A stretch of DNA of 64,000 bases from Triglochin maritima (Eukaryota; Streptophyta; Magnoliopsida; Alismatales; Juncaginaceae), in the NCBI GenBank assembly GCA_963682175.1, contig OY821771.1, positions 30,090,201 to 30,154,200 on the forward strand, written 5' to 3'. The notes under the pieces were generated by a model. The model saw only the letters and a program-made list of their open reading frames with translations. It made no database searches and was not told the origin of the DNA. A program made the position numbers and the translations under genes. Of the stretch, positions 21,501-31,899 are shown piece by piece. Positions within the stretch are counted from its first letter, which is position 1. Each line of letters begins with the position of its first letter.

Positions 21501-21750
21501 CGGTCTCGATTATCAATAAACCTTTGCCCCTGTTGCTAAAATGAACACTGCTAGAGTTCTCTTATCTATAGTGGTCAACTATGGGTGGAATCTTTTTCAG
21601 ATGGATGTTCGAAATGCCTTCCTCCAAGGCTGCTTAGAAGAAGAAGTCTACATGACCCACCTCCAGGGTACAACTCCTCTTACAATCAGGTTTGCAAACT
21701 TCACAAATCAATATACGGATTGAAACAATCTCCCAGAGAGTTTAACAATC
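18540..21750 (+). pseudogene. Ty1/copia W gag-pol, truncated in RT
   Basis: Plus-strand gag blocks are VLNSMKPQIAELFINSNSAK, then YQFLVGLDSSYESLKSQIV, then a zinc knuckle CNNCKKQGHNRNKC (19258-19299). The protease site SWIIDTGATDHMT lies near 19780. GAG-pre-integrase (HKRLGHPSLSVLKRLFPS) and integrase (SDIWGPAPVESYNG, FRSDNGAEYNS, TPEQNGISERKNRHL) follow. The RT start QMDVRNAFLQGCLEEEVYM to SIYGLKQSPREFN is at 21600-21747. Stops (often CAA to TAA or TGG to TGA) and frameshifts are frequent. The element breaks off before the RT YxDD, with no 3' LTR. Confidence 0.8.
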
Positions 21751-21779
21751 AGGATATGCTTCATGTACATCTTTAAAGG
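21751..21779 (+). repeat. 29-bp filler fragment derived from Z internal sequence
   Basis: These 29 bases equal the Z2 internal sequence on both sides of the solo LTR (22701-22712 joined to 24891-24907) with one copy of the GCTTC duplication. The fragment lies between the broken W RT and duplicated copy B. It is effectively an empty-site allele of the solo-LTR target. Confidence 0.6.
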
Positions 21780-22459
21780 CTCTACAATCATGTTTCATGT
21801 GTCACATTTTCTTGCAGAAGAAACATTCAAAGGATCTCCCCTTTGATTTTGACCAGTCTCTATTGTTTCCACTTCTTTTGTTACCCTCTTGCCTCTTCCA
21901 TTCGTTGCGATGATCAAACCTTCACCCTTGTCAGAAGAGCTACTACCCGAATTCTTCCTTGCATCATAAGAGATCAATGTGCATTGACCTCTTCTAAGAC
22001 CGGTCGATCGTTTTACCTATTTTCTAATACCTGATAAATTTAAACCAATTTCCAACAATAATTACACTTGAGAGTTTAATAGATGTGGGACATAAACTAG
22101 CTAAGAATACTAAACTAAAAGACTTGGGAAACACTTTATCAAAGCGGACCCAATTAAAGACTTAAGTTTAGGACCACTGGGCTTAAGTACAAGTGAAGAT
22201 TTAATAAAGAGGTTGATGATGGACTTGATGGTCTAACAGGTGTCAATGACCTTCCACAACACTGAGCGTGAGACCATTTAACGTTTGTTGTGAGGCGGTT
22301 GAAGATGAATTAACTTTAGTCGGTTCTACATGCCCACCTACAACAAATGCAGGTTGTTTTGGTCTCGCCAAAACAATTCTCTCATTGCCCAACATTGATA
22401 TAACCAATGACATTGTCGGTCGATAATAAACATTTTCTTGAATACACAATAGTCCGACG
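21775..22459 (-). repeat. Segmental duplication, copy B (Y gag, LTR stub, kinase last exon)
   Basis: This matches 9225-9815. It includes the Y zinc-knuckle codons (21790-21850), about 90 bp absent from copy A with a GGTCGATCG site, the LTR stub ending at about 22060, the kinase 3' flank and part of the last exon. It stops at 22459, where Z2 sequence begins. Confidence 0.75.
22243..22459 (-). pseudogene. Receptor-like kinase last exon, duplicated fragment
   Basis: On the minus strand it reads HVGLLCIQENVYYRPTMSL, then PKQPAFVVGG, then TLSVVEGH. It is about 70 residues, almost identical to 9604-9810 with a few changes, and cut at its upstream edge. It is a copy made by duplication, not a second gene. 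Confidence 0.75.
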
Positions 22460-22712
22460 TGGTGCAAAATCTACACTTGTAGGTGCTTGAAGAAGGAGAT
22501 CGGTGGTGACCGGGCAAGCTTTCAAAGTCAAACTCAAAGCCGGGTGAACTACCAAAAGAAGATTGGAACAATTCGAGGATCAAATTGGGTAAAATTTAAC
22601 TATCCTCTACTTTCATATTAGATTGGTTCTAATCTAGGATAAATTGCATGCTTAATTTTCATATATATATATATACATATATATGTTTCATTGATCAATT
22701 AGGATATGCTTC

Positions 22713-24885
22713 TGGAGGATTTCGTGTCCCTATGTATGTATATGTTTTAAAATTTTAATACAACATACAAGATCGATTTTCATATTTTCAGCAATTTTAT
22801 GTACATAGTTTTGTGATTATTCTAATAACATGTAATCCTACATATATTAAAATAAATCACAGAGGTAGAATCATACCTAAAGGTTCTCTAAAACCTTCTT
22901 GAAGATTCGGAGTCGCGTTGCCTGTTGAATCGTCCACGGATTTGCCTCCGAGTGTTCACCAAACTTTAAACAACGTTAGAAGAAAGGAGCTAGCCAATCA
23001 AACTCTAACAAGGTTTAGAATCAAGCTAATTACCCCTCTTTAAGCTCCTGAGAATCTTATCTCCAAAACTTAAATTTACTAAGAGATTTTCGTGGTGATT
23101 AGCGAGAGATTAATAAGAGAAAGATTTTTGCATTAGTTTTTAAAACAAGTAGGAGTAGATGTCCTTTTATAGTCTCCGAAAACATCCTTATCAAGAGCTA
23201 TTGTTTAGCCATGATCTCTTGCTTATTCTCTCCTAAAATTAATCTCTAATTTCCACATAATTACCCACAAAAAACATTTTAATTAAATATGGAATTAATC
23301 CACCCATGATTTAATTAATCTCTTAATAATACAGGCAGAATCGTTCTTGTTCGGTAGACCGAGTATTATTCGGTCAACCGAACCATTCAGTTATAACACG
23401 TGTTCGGTGCACCGTGCGCTAGACGGTTGACCGAATCTGTATGAGAAAAATTCCCTGGAAGAATTCAGACGAACTACGTCTTTTACTCGGTCTACCGTTG
23501 ACCCACCAAAATCGCTCCTGGGATATAGTCATCGGATGACCGGGTCACCTTCGGTCCACCAAAAATACTACTTCTCGGTTGACCGTGCATACTCGGTTAA
23601 CCGAACCCGATTGTCCAGGCACCCCAGATAATTTCGGTCAACCAATTGCGCTTACCCGTTCCTTATTCAGTTAACCGATCCGAAGATAACCCGACCGACT
23701 GAACCATGAACGGTTCACCGTGTTTGACCCCGATTTTACCTTTGTCAAATTTTGGATTTATTTCCATCAAAATTTGATATTTTGGGGTTTTTAGCAATTC
23801 ACATCCTACATATATATCATCATATGTAATATTAAATTATTACACCCCATAATATATACCTCATATGAATTTATTATGATTTTAATTATGTCAATTCTCA
23901 TGACATATTGATTTTAATTAATTCACCACATGTGTCCTATTTTCACATGAAACCCGACACATCATATGAACTTAAAATCAACCTCTTGTTTCCAAGTTTT
24001 GTGGTGTGACCTATAGGAGGATCTAAGCCAAATTGGTAGTGATATTAAACACTTAATATCTCAAACTATAAGCGGTATCTAGCTACACATTATAGTTACC
24101 CAATTAGCATTGATGTCTTTGTTCCACCCAAAACAAAACACGATCCATTTAGTGATGTAAGTGCACCACTTGTGTCTGTCCCTTGCCTCATGATATTAAG
24201 AATATATACAAAGTAGAAATGTGTCATCTTTGTATTATATTCATTTCTTGATCTCTTTAAGCTAATTATAACTATGTAACTTAACTCAAGTTACATTGTG
24301 CACATTATAATTTTGTTTTATCAAGGGGCCCACTAATATCATCACTAAATTAAGAGGGGCAATGATAATCGTTTGACTAGCTATCTTTTCCAGCACAAGT
24401 CATGCTCAACCAACTATTGCCTTTATCACTATACTCATTGATAGCTTTTGATAATAATCAAATTAAGCACTTCTTGAGTGAAAAGATATAAGTCTCATAT
24501 CTTAGGATCCAAGACACAGTAAAAACATTAATGACACGAAACACAATTCCATAATGTTTTACTTGTTAGGTCTATTCAATATATAAAAGTAATATTTTCC
24601 TCTTTTGTATACTCGTGTCGTCAATTATTTGTAGAGCTACAACAATCGATGACCAACACGACAATCTTATCTCGGTAATTAATGTTCCATGTTAATTATC
24701 ATGATTGTGAATAACTTTTGATTTATGTAAACCGTTATCTTTTAGAGCTCTATGGTTAAGGACCAAGTGCCTCTTCCTTAACACTTCCAAAAGACGAATA
24801 CTACAATCAAGGAACAAAATGTTTGTACATTCAATTCATAATAATTGACATATAAAAGTAAAACTTTTAGAACACATTCCTTTCA
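22713..24885 (-). mobile_element. Solo LTR, Angela-like copia X family
   Basis: The plus strand runs from TGGAGGATTTC to CATTCCTTTCA, flanked by exact GCTTC pentamers (22708-22712 and 24886-24890). It aligns with LTRs at 35457-37524, 43215-46036 and 50866-52788, for example through the CACATGTGTC, AAGCGGTAT and AAGGACCAAG blocks. A minus-strand TATA (CTATAAAAGG) lies near 23172, with the variant palindrome array (23352-23720) upstream of it. Confidence 0.85.
23352..23720. repeat. CGGT-NN-ACCG array with variable core
   Basis: Sites keep CGGT and ACCG arms while the central two bases vary: CGGTAGACCG, CGGTCAACCG, CGGTGCACCG, CGGTTGACCG, CGGTCTACCG, CGGTTAACCG and CGGTTCACCG. Many neighbouring centres are 18-24 bp apart (19 is common). 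Only a few copies have the TCGA core seen elsewhere. Confidence 0.7.
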
Positions 24886-24899
24886 GCTTCATGTACATC

Positions 24900-25281
24900 T
24901 TTAAAGGGGAGTTAACACATCCTATACTAAATAGTCATTTCTTCTAATTGATGTTAAAAAGGGGACAATAGAATTGAACTTAATTGCAATAGCATATTCC
25001 TATTGATAGGGGGAGCTTAATGAATATCATATACATTGGGTAATGAAGTGCAAAATTAAGGGGGAGCAACTTCATTACAAGACATCCTAAAATTCTATGT
25101 TAAATCTTGTTTTTAATGGATGTCAAAAGGGGAGAGATTGTTAAGGGGGTGATAACTTGAAATTTGATTAAAATTGAAGAAAAACTATGCACGTCTATAA
25201 GGGGAGCATTTATATTCGTAGTTTACATTTAGAAATTTCAAGTATTAAGATATAGGTTGCCATCATCAAAAAGGGGGAGAT
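24900..25281 (+). other. Run of polypurine tracts before Z2 3' LTR
   Basis: At least seven tracts (AAAGGGGAG, AAAAAGGGGAC, AGGGGGAGC, AAGGGGGAGC, AAAAGGGGAGAG, TAAGGGGAGC, AAAAAGGGGGAGAT) precede the LTR start TGTTGGC. The arrangement matches Z1 4739-5110. Confidence 0.65.
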
Positions 25282-25664
25282 TGTTGGCTTTTTGGGCTTA
25301 ATCTATGTTTTGATGATTTAATCAACCTAATCTTAATTACAATCAATGTAGAGTAACACACATTAAGAATGACATAGATATTTTATTGTGCTAACGTCTA
25401 CATGTGATCAAGACTCAAGGAAGAAAGGAATTCAAGTCAAGACATGTAATCAAGTTATTGAAGACACGTAATGGTGTATTTCTTTTGAGTCTTAGGAATC
25501 TTTTTGTACTTTAGCATACAAGAGATAAAATTACTCACACACACTAGGTTCCGTATAGAAGTTACACACAAAATCTCATAACTTTTGGACTTTAATAGAT
25601 CACCCAAACAAGGACCAGAAAACACTTAACCGAAACCAGAGCTGCCAGAACCAAATTGGTCGAC

Positions 25665-26145
25665 CGAACTCGTTCTCAGTTTGACCGATTGGGTCAGTTT
25701 ATTATGTTAGCCTAGGTGTTGTACCGGTCGACCGTTGCACCATTTTGTTCGACCATTTACACGTGTCTTGTGACCGTTAGACTTGTCGTATTATACCAAC
25801 AGTCGTATTCGTATAAACTTAACCAACCCCCTAAATACCTTAGCTTTTGATTGACCGATGCCTGCCTTGCAGTCGACCAATTGAAACACTCTTGTTCATC
25901 TAGAATTTACTGGACGAATCTGGTCGACCGTTACTTTGTCCCCGGTCAATCGTCTGTAGGATTTCTCTTGAACCCCTTAGTGCTTAGACATTTAGGTCGA
26001 CTAAACCTGACGTGTTGTTCGAATGTTAACTTAAGATACCTTTAGTTAAAGCCTATTTTCGTTCGACCGATCCTTGCTCGGTCAACCGTTCCTTGTTCTG
26101 AATTGTCTACCAGTCGACCGTTTGACCCGTTCGGTCGACCGAACT
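25665..26145. repeat. Palindrome array in Z2 LTR
   Basis: Sites such as GGTCGACCG, GGTCAACCG, GTTCGACCG and AGTCGACC recur from 25665 to 26145, ending about 90 bp before the TATA box. It is the plus-strand counterpart of the arrays in Z1. Confidence 0.65.
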
Positions 26146-26443
26146 TGCCCAGCAAAGTTTGCTGCTGTTTTCTGTTTTGTGTTTCTTACACAACTCTTCA
26201 CCACACTTAACCCCAATGGCTATAACTCTTTTAGAGCTTATAAATAGAGGTTCCTAACCTTATTTACACATCTCTCCCACTACTATTTGCCTCCTACATT
26301 AGATAGATTATTTCAAACACTCAAAGCCTTCTCCACATTTTAGTCTCAACTGCAATCACACTCAAGTGAGCTCAAGTTAGAGAGTGTTTGAATCACTCAA
26401 GTTTGTTGTTGTCAAGATGTAAAGGTTTCGGTAAAAGCATCCC

Positions 26444-27996
26444 TGATTGAACGTTTTAATTAACCGTAAGTGCACGGCCGCGTTGAAGCAGTGGCAAATA
26501 CGGGTCGATCCACAAGGAGGTGTGTCGACTTTAGTTTGTTCGAAGGCGAGTGGATAAGAAAGGAGAGAAATGAGTTATGATCAAACTACACTACAATGCA
26601 AAATGGAAATGGAAGATGAGCAATAAAACTAAACCCCATAGGGGGAAGAGAAAGAATGTGAATACAAAGATATGTGTATGTGTGTGTGTTCAATTATGCT
26701 CATCACAACATGTAGTGCATGAAAATCATAAAACTAAATCCAACTTTGCCTCCACATGAAATAAGATAACAGAATATCATTAAGACATACAAGACAATAA
26801 TTGGAATGAAGCTAAATGAACTCATGTATAAAGACGAAACCTTACTATGTCTCCACATGAAATAAGATTTAGACAATCATTAAACCATACAAGACATTAA
26901 CCAAGGTAAAGGCAAAAAGAGTACATGCAACTACAAGTCATGTTTCCTATATCAATTCCATCCATATCCTAACGTCATCATTCCCCATAAAAAGGTTCAC
27001 TAATCTAAGCATATGCTAAGCTTCATTCAAGAGCATTAGCATATGAAAGACAAGAGTGAAATACCATTAGATGGTTATGGAAATCATGTAAGGTTCAAAG
27101 GATTAAGATAACACACACCTAATACATCACATAATCATATCACATATTTCTACACCCCTAAAATGGGGATGAAACTACTCAGTAATCATTACACTACAAC
27201 CTATATTAACAAAATGAAACATTCTACTGAAAGGAAATTAAACTAAGCAAACAAGAAATATTAAAGAAGCTAAAAGGACATAAAACTAAAGAAGCATGCA
27301 ATACATATGAAAGGAAATTAAACTAAGAAAGAAACAACATAACTAAAGGAGAACTTTATTAATTTCAAACTCAGAATACAAGTAGCCTCTCTCCACCAAG
27401 GTTTTTGCTTCAAGGCTTTTACTCCTTGTAGAGAGGATGGCCACCAAAAGAGTGATGAATACGAGGGAGGAGGAGGAGTTCTATTTATAGCCAAAGAAAA
27501 AGGCAATCCGGGACAATCTCCCGGTATGGGACTAAACATATACCAGAAATAGACTAAATGCACTCTAATACACAACCCGACTAAACCACATTGGATCCGG
27601 AGCAACCCGGACCGCCAATTGGCGGTCTACAGGGTTTGGATCACGTTGGGCTTTCGTGTGGGCTTTTCTGGATGTCTTTGTTTATGTTTGATGCGTCTAA
27701 TTCGGTTGCTGGAGCTCCGACCCGAATAGAATTGCCAAAATACTCCCCATGATGGTGTGGAGTTTCTTTATTTTCTCATTGGTCCTTTGGTTTTGCATTC
27801 GGGTTCCTCTCTCTTGCATCTTAGTCCATAAGTCTTGTAACTTAGTCTTTTTTCTTGCTTTGAAGTCCTTTTAGAGTCTCTCCTTCTCAAACCTACTTAT
27901 TCCTGAAACTTAAACATTAAACTCGTTACATAGCATTGTTTGGGTGAAAGATAATGGATATAAGACACAAATATATGCATGATAAGATGTCCATCA
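26444..27996 (-). mobile_element. Solo LTR, Tat/Athila-like gypsy type
   Basis: The segment runs TGATTGAACG to TGTCCATCA and is flanked by exact ATCCC duplications (26439-26443 and 27997-28001) inside the Z2 LTR. The left end carries ACCGTAAGTGCACGG followed by ACGGGTCGATCC, seen in related form at 50459 and 57560. On the minus strand this is the usual 3' end of such LTRs. An 18-bp perfect palindrome, GACCGCCAATTGGCGGTC, lies at 27610-27627. Confidence 0.8.
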
Positions 27997-28301
27997 ATCC
28001 CTCTCGGATTGTGAGACGAGGAGTCAAGCTCGACGAGGGTTATTCGCGAGCTTGAGATTGTAAAGGCGTTGTCTCCCGTCCCGAAACGGGGAGTAGATAG
28101 TGAAGTCTTGAGCGGAGCTTGCAAGAGAGGACGTAGGCGGGTGGTCGAACCTCTGTAAAATTCCCGAGTCCATTTGTGGTTTGCATATTTCCTCCATTTC
28201 TTGCTTGCTTATTTTTATTCTACTGCGCATTCTTGTTTGCTTAAGCAAGTAGGTAATTAACTTTAAAAGTGATTAGATTATTGAACCATAATGATCCTAC
28301 A

Positions 28302-28480
28302 GTAGTGTCTAGACGGATGGACGTAGATGAGTTCCCATATCTAGATAGACTTCCAGGAATCATCTTACGATTTCCTGAGCGGTTGAACGATGTACGTGAA
28401 ATGGAAATTGTGCATTTCGATGTGTTGCAGATGTGTTCCATGGTGGAAACTGTGGATCTCCGGCAGACACCCTTTTTCTT
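28302..28480 (+). pseudogene. OTU-like protease fragment, inverted copy
   Basis: Plus-strand reading gives MDVDEFPYLDRLPGIILRFP, then, after a shift of frame, GNCAFRCVADVFHGG, which carries the cysteine-box pattern of OTU domains. It is an inverted duplicate of 29166-29330. The left side is cut by Z2. Confidence 0.55.
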
Positions 28481-28589
28481 TTTAATTGATTATTAATTAG
28501 TAATAATTAAGAATTAGTAAATAATAATTAGTAATTTGGTAAATTTAGTAACTTAAATCCATTTAACGAAATTTTATTTCTAAAATTTA

Positions 28590-29165
28590 ATTAATAGTCA
28601 TCGGGTTACCGTGGAGGAAAAGGAAAATCAATACCATTACGCGCTGTGAGACCTTATGAAGAGGATTCAGCTCATCGTCATCCACATAGATGGGGTATAT
28701 CTGCTTCAGTTAGGAGGGAGAGGGAGAGCTTACGTCATCATCAGTCACGTAATGAACCGTTTGATGATGATTACGTTTTTGATGAGGTGGAGGGTGACGA
28801 TGAGGGGCAGTATGGGTTGGAGTTGGAGCGGCAGGAGGAGTATGGTAGAGGACGAGGGTGACGTGGTAGTTCTTACGCGCCGGAGTATATAGTTCGGAAG
28901 GGAAGAGGTGGTAGGTCTGTGAGTGGAGATTCTAGTTCGTGCACTGTAGAGGCCGGAACTCACAAAAAGAAGAGGGTTGACGATGATTCATGGATCGTGA
29001 CTGATATGATACCCGGTGGTCCTTTAGATGGGAGCGTAATTCCTAGTTTTGGGGGCCACAACGTTAGACGTATTTATGCGGGCGAGGATCAGAAGGTTCT
29101 AAAGTGCCATAATCGAAACAGAGCATGTACTACACTGCAGAGTTGGCTATCAGTTTTTGAGTGCC
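28590..29165 (+). pseudogene. Plant mobile domain (PMD) protein N-terminal fragment
   Basis: The plus-strand frame is rich in Arg, Glu and Asp, has one stop near 28859, then reads IPGGPLDGSVIPSFGGH, RRIYAGEDQKVLKCHNR and ACTTLQSW. This is the N-terminal signature of transposase-associated plant mobile domain proteins (PF10536-type, related to MAIN/MAIL). The rest of the domain is missing; the frame runs into inverted OTU sequence at about 29165. It could be a captured gene fragment or a second element frame. Confidence 0.6.
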
Positions 29166-29412
29166 GACTATTGTCTTCACCACCATGGAAAGCATCTGCA
29201 ACACATCGAAATCCACAGTTTCTATCCACACGTACATCATTACACCGCTCCAGAAATGGTAAGATGATTCCTTGAAGTCTATCCAGATATGGGAAGTCAT
29301 CTATTTCCATTAGTCCAGACACTACAAAATGAAAAAATAGCAAAGTTATATATAATAACAGGAAGTAGACAATAACAATAACAATAGCAAACATGTCGTC
29401 ATACCAGATCAT
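29166..29412 (-). pseudogene. OTU-like cysteine protease segment of the MULE
   Basis: On the minus strand, downstream of the MULE transposase, the frame reads MEIDDFPYLDRLQGIILPF, then NDVRVDRNCGFRCVADAF. The D-x-N-C-x-F-R pattern is the catalytic cysteine box of OTU proteases found at the C-terminus of MULE-OTU transposases. The downstream histidine part is absent because the sequence joins the PMD fragment. Confidence 0.6.
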
Positions 29413-29649
29413 GTACTCATGTTTATAGACGATCGAGACGAACTAGAAGATCGACCACGACCTCTGCTCCGATTACTATCATGACCTCAATCTTGCTCAG
29501 GATACTCAAAGGCACTCGGGTCCCATCGTGCCGACTTTCCCCCTTGGTCGACCTCAGACCGTAGTATTTTCTGCGGGCTGAACATAGTTTGACTTATCGA
29601 GGTGTAGCAGCACATATATAAGACGAGAGACACTACAAATTACTGTAGG

Positions 29650-31129
29650 GTCACTGCTAGAAATCTCATCAACTAGGTTCCGAAAATGTTGGATGTCTTA
29701 TGATGACTGATCCACATACTTTGGGATGTCCAGTCCGTCTGTGTTCTCCAGAATGGATGAATCTGCTCTAAATAAATCCCTTCGCTTGAGTGAATACAAT
29801 GGTGGATGGTACATGCACAAGGAATCTCATGTAAAGTCATAACAGCACACCCACATCGATCTTCAGCTTGATCACTTTAAGTCTTTCATTCTCATAGCCT
29901 CCTGACTCAACAATGACAAGCAGTAATGGGAAATTCGACCATTTAGATCTTGATATAGAGCCTCTAGAAGTTAGTGCGATTTTGACGTCTGGAATCCTCA
30001 AGAAATTTTTAAATATTCGTAACCTGCATTTCAATAGTCACATTTATGTGGTCAAAAAGAGTGTCCATAGCTGCAGTCGATGAAGTGATCCAGTCTTTCA
30101 GAGCCGAATGAGCACTTTCGACCCTACAGTTCGTAGTCTTTCCGAAATGAAGGACTTTGTTCGTCCAATTCAACATAAACTTTTCTTTATGCATTAACCA
30201 TGTCTCGTCCACGTACTTCGTGATAGCCGGTCAAGACATATACGCATCTTTCAAATCAGACACAACTTTATTATCCTCTTTCTCTGAAGTAGAAAACATG
30301 ACTTTCCTCCACTTTCCACACTTAAAATTCTCTGCTAACTGCTTGTTCTTGCCTTAATATGCCACGTGAAAAGTAAATGAGCAGAGTCGGGAAATTCTTC
30401 TCTCACTGGTCGCATAAGGCCTAACTCCTGATCCGTTATGATTGCAGTAGGGCTGACAGTACTGCCTAATAGATCTTTTAGCTTATCCAATACCCACTGG
30501 TAACTACGCTCGGTCTCATCCTTCATAATTGCCTAGCCGATAAGGAAGTTCATGTTTGTTGGAGTCACTCCAACCATCTTGAACAAAGGCATCTTGTAGT
30601 TGTTCGTTTTGTACGTCGAATCAATGCAAATTACCAAAGGGTATGTACGTAACAACTTAACTGACGTCGGATGTGCCAATAATGCGTGAGTGACAACATT
30701 AGTTTCTTCATCGGCCATAATCCAATACAAGTACTGATACTGCACTACCTGATGTAGAAACTGCTGAGCGGGATTCTAGCCTTCAGAGTTCACCCTCCTC
30801 ATGTAATCTATATAGTTATAAATGTGTCTCTGATTTCGATTATCCTCTGGTAATTTTTCCTATACGGCCAACAAGATGTTACACGGGTTCGCTTGTGCCT
30901 CAGTCGTATCACGAAAAAATTTCTTAGCCCTAGGACTAAGACAGCTGATCTGTCGGTGACCCTCTGGATAAGTAGCAAGTTTGTGGTTGTGCTGACCAAC
31001 TGAACTATCAAAAACTATGAAACTTCCATCACGCTCCTGTCGCAGGACCACCTTTATCAAAAAACGACACCCGTATCCCTTTCTTTTCGTGTTCTTCCGT
31101 ACTGTAATGTCCACATCCTGGGAACTCAT
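29650..31129 (-). pseudogene. MULE transposase (FAR1/Mutator type)
   Basis: Read on the minus strand, the N-terminal FAR1-like DNA-binding part (YGCRFLIKVVLRQERDGSF, then VGQHNHKL) is at 31129-30870. The MULE DDE core follows: first Asp in CIDSTYKTNNYKMPLF (near 30630), second Asp in AIITDQELGLMRP (near 30450), and the glutamate in CRVESAHSALKDWI (near 30100). A SWIM zinc-finger segment, CGCAVMTLHEIPCACTIHH, lies near 29840. Several stops and shifts make it non-functional. The C-terminal RS-rich linker and OTU piece follow at 29412. Termini were not identified. Confidence 0.8.
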
Positions 31130-31890
31130 TTCCTTTATGCGATCTCATCTCATATAATAATTCATCCGACTATGTCGTTGTGGTTTATAGGAGGATACTA
31201 TCAAAAAAACCTGGCTCCGATGATCTTGCAACGGAACCTAAAGTAATTTGAAATAAAACACCCCAATTTTTTTATGATTTTAAAAAAAAAGGCGTCTGCA
31301 AAAAATGCCTCCCCCTATGGGGGCCATCCAAGCCAGATGCCCCACCTATTGGGGGGCTTTTTTTCAGACGCTTATGTCGATTTGTTTTCACTTACTACAC
31401 CGGATTCAGACTATTCGCCAGACATTTTCTTGGTGTTGGTACTGGTAGAGTGAGAGAAACTGAGAGAGAAACATTGTTTTAAGTGACGGGACGAAATAGG
31501 TATTAAATGGTAAGCGAAGGGCAAAATGGTAATTAGCGTAGGAGATTTAAGTAATTCGCGAGTGAGGAATGGTAATTCCCAAAAAAGTCAATTTTCCCCC
31601 TGTCCCTATAATTAACAACCCTCCCCCAAAGCTACTCTAGTCTCCTCACCACACTCATTCTCACATAATCTCTCATCTCAATCTCACCCAATCTTCATCT
31701 TCCCAAGTATTTAAGCTTTACATTCCGAACTCTGGAGTTTGGGTTAAAGAAATACGGATTTGGTGATCATGGTGTGGGTTTTGGAAGCAAAATTTATCTG
31801 AATCTCGACTCCGCCACAACTTCCTTCTTTCTTTCCTAATACAAGTGTGCTCTTTTCATCCCTCTTTTAGTGTAATACTTAATTTTAGTG
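31130..31890. other. Non-coding stretch with imperfect hairpin
   Basis: No coding signal was seen. Inverted arms GCGTCTGCAAAAAA (31292-31305) and TTTTTTTCAGACGC (31358-31371) bracket a C/G-run-rich loop that contains its own CCCCC...GGGGG arms. From about 31600 the plus strand becomes a pyrimidine-rich, TATA-containing leader in front of the hAT gene (CTATAATTAACAACCC). Confidence 0.4.
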
Positions 31891-31899
31891 TAAAATGAG

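Larger units (their letters stand above)
22460..28301 (+). mobile_element. Z2: 5'-truncated gag-only copia-type element with two nested solo LTRs
   Basis: The left part (22460-22712 and 24886-25281) matches the reverse complement of Z1 4739-5300, beginning in the last gag codons (KSTLVGA-stop). The 3' LTR follows (25282-28301). The 5' LTR and nearly all of gag are missing: the element is cut where duplicated copy B begins. Two later insertions lie inside, a copia X-type solo LTR in the internal part and a Tat/Athila-like solo LTR in the LTR. The right border GATCCTACA meets OTU-like sequence at 28302. Confidence 0.8.
25282..28301 (+). repeat. Z2 3' LTR, interrupted
   Basis: The LTR spans 25282-26443 and 27997-28301, about 1.47 kb after removing the nested solo LTR, matching the Z1 LTRs. 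It starts TGTTGGC and ends GATCCTACA. The TATA box TTATAAATAGAGG lies near 26237. The palindrome array occupies 25665-26145 upstream of it. Confidence 0.85.

Noticed and set aside
22243..22467. A second receptor kinase gene
   Set aside because: It is part of a 600-700 bp duplicated block that also carries retroelement sequence, so it is a copy of the 9601-9815 exon only.
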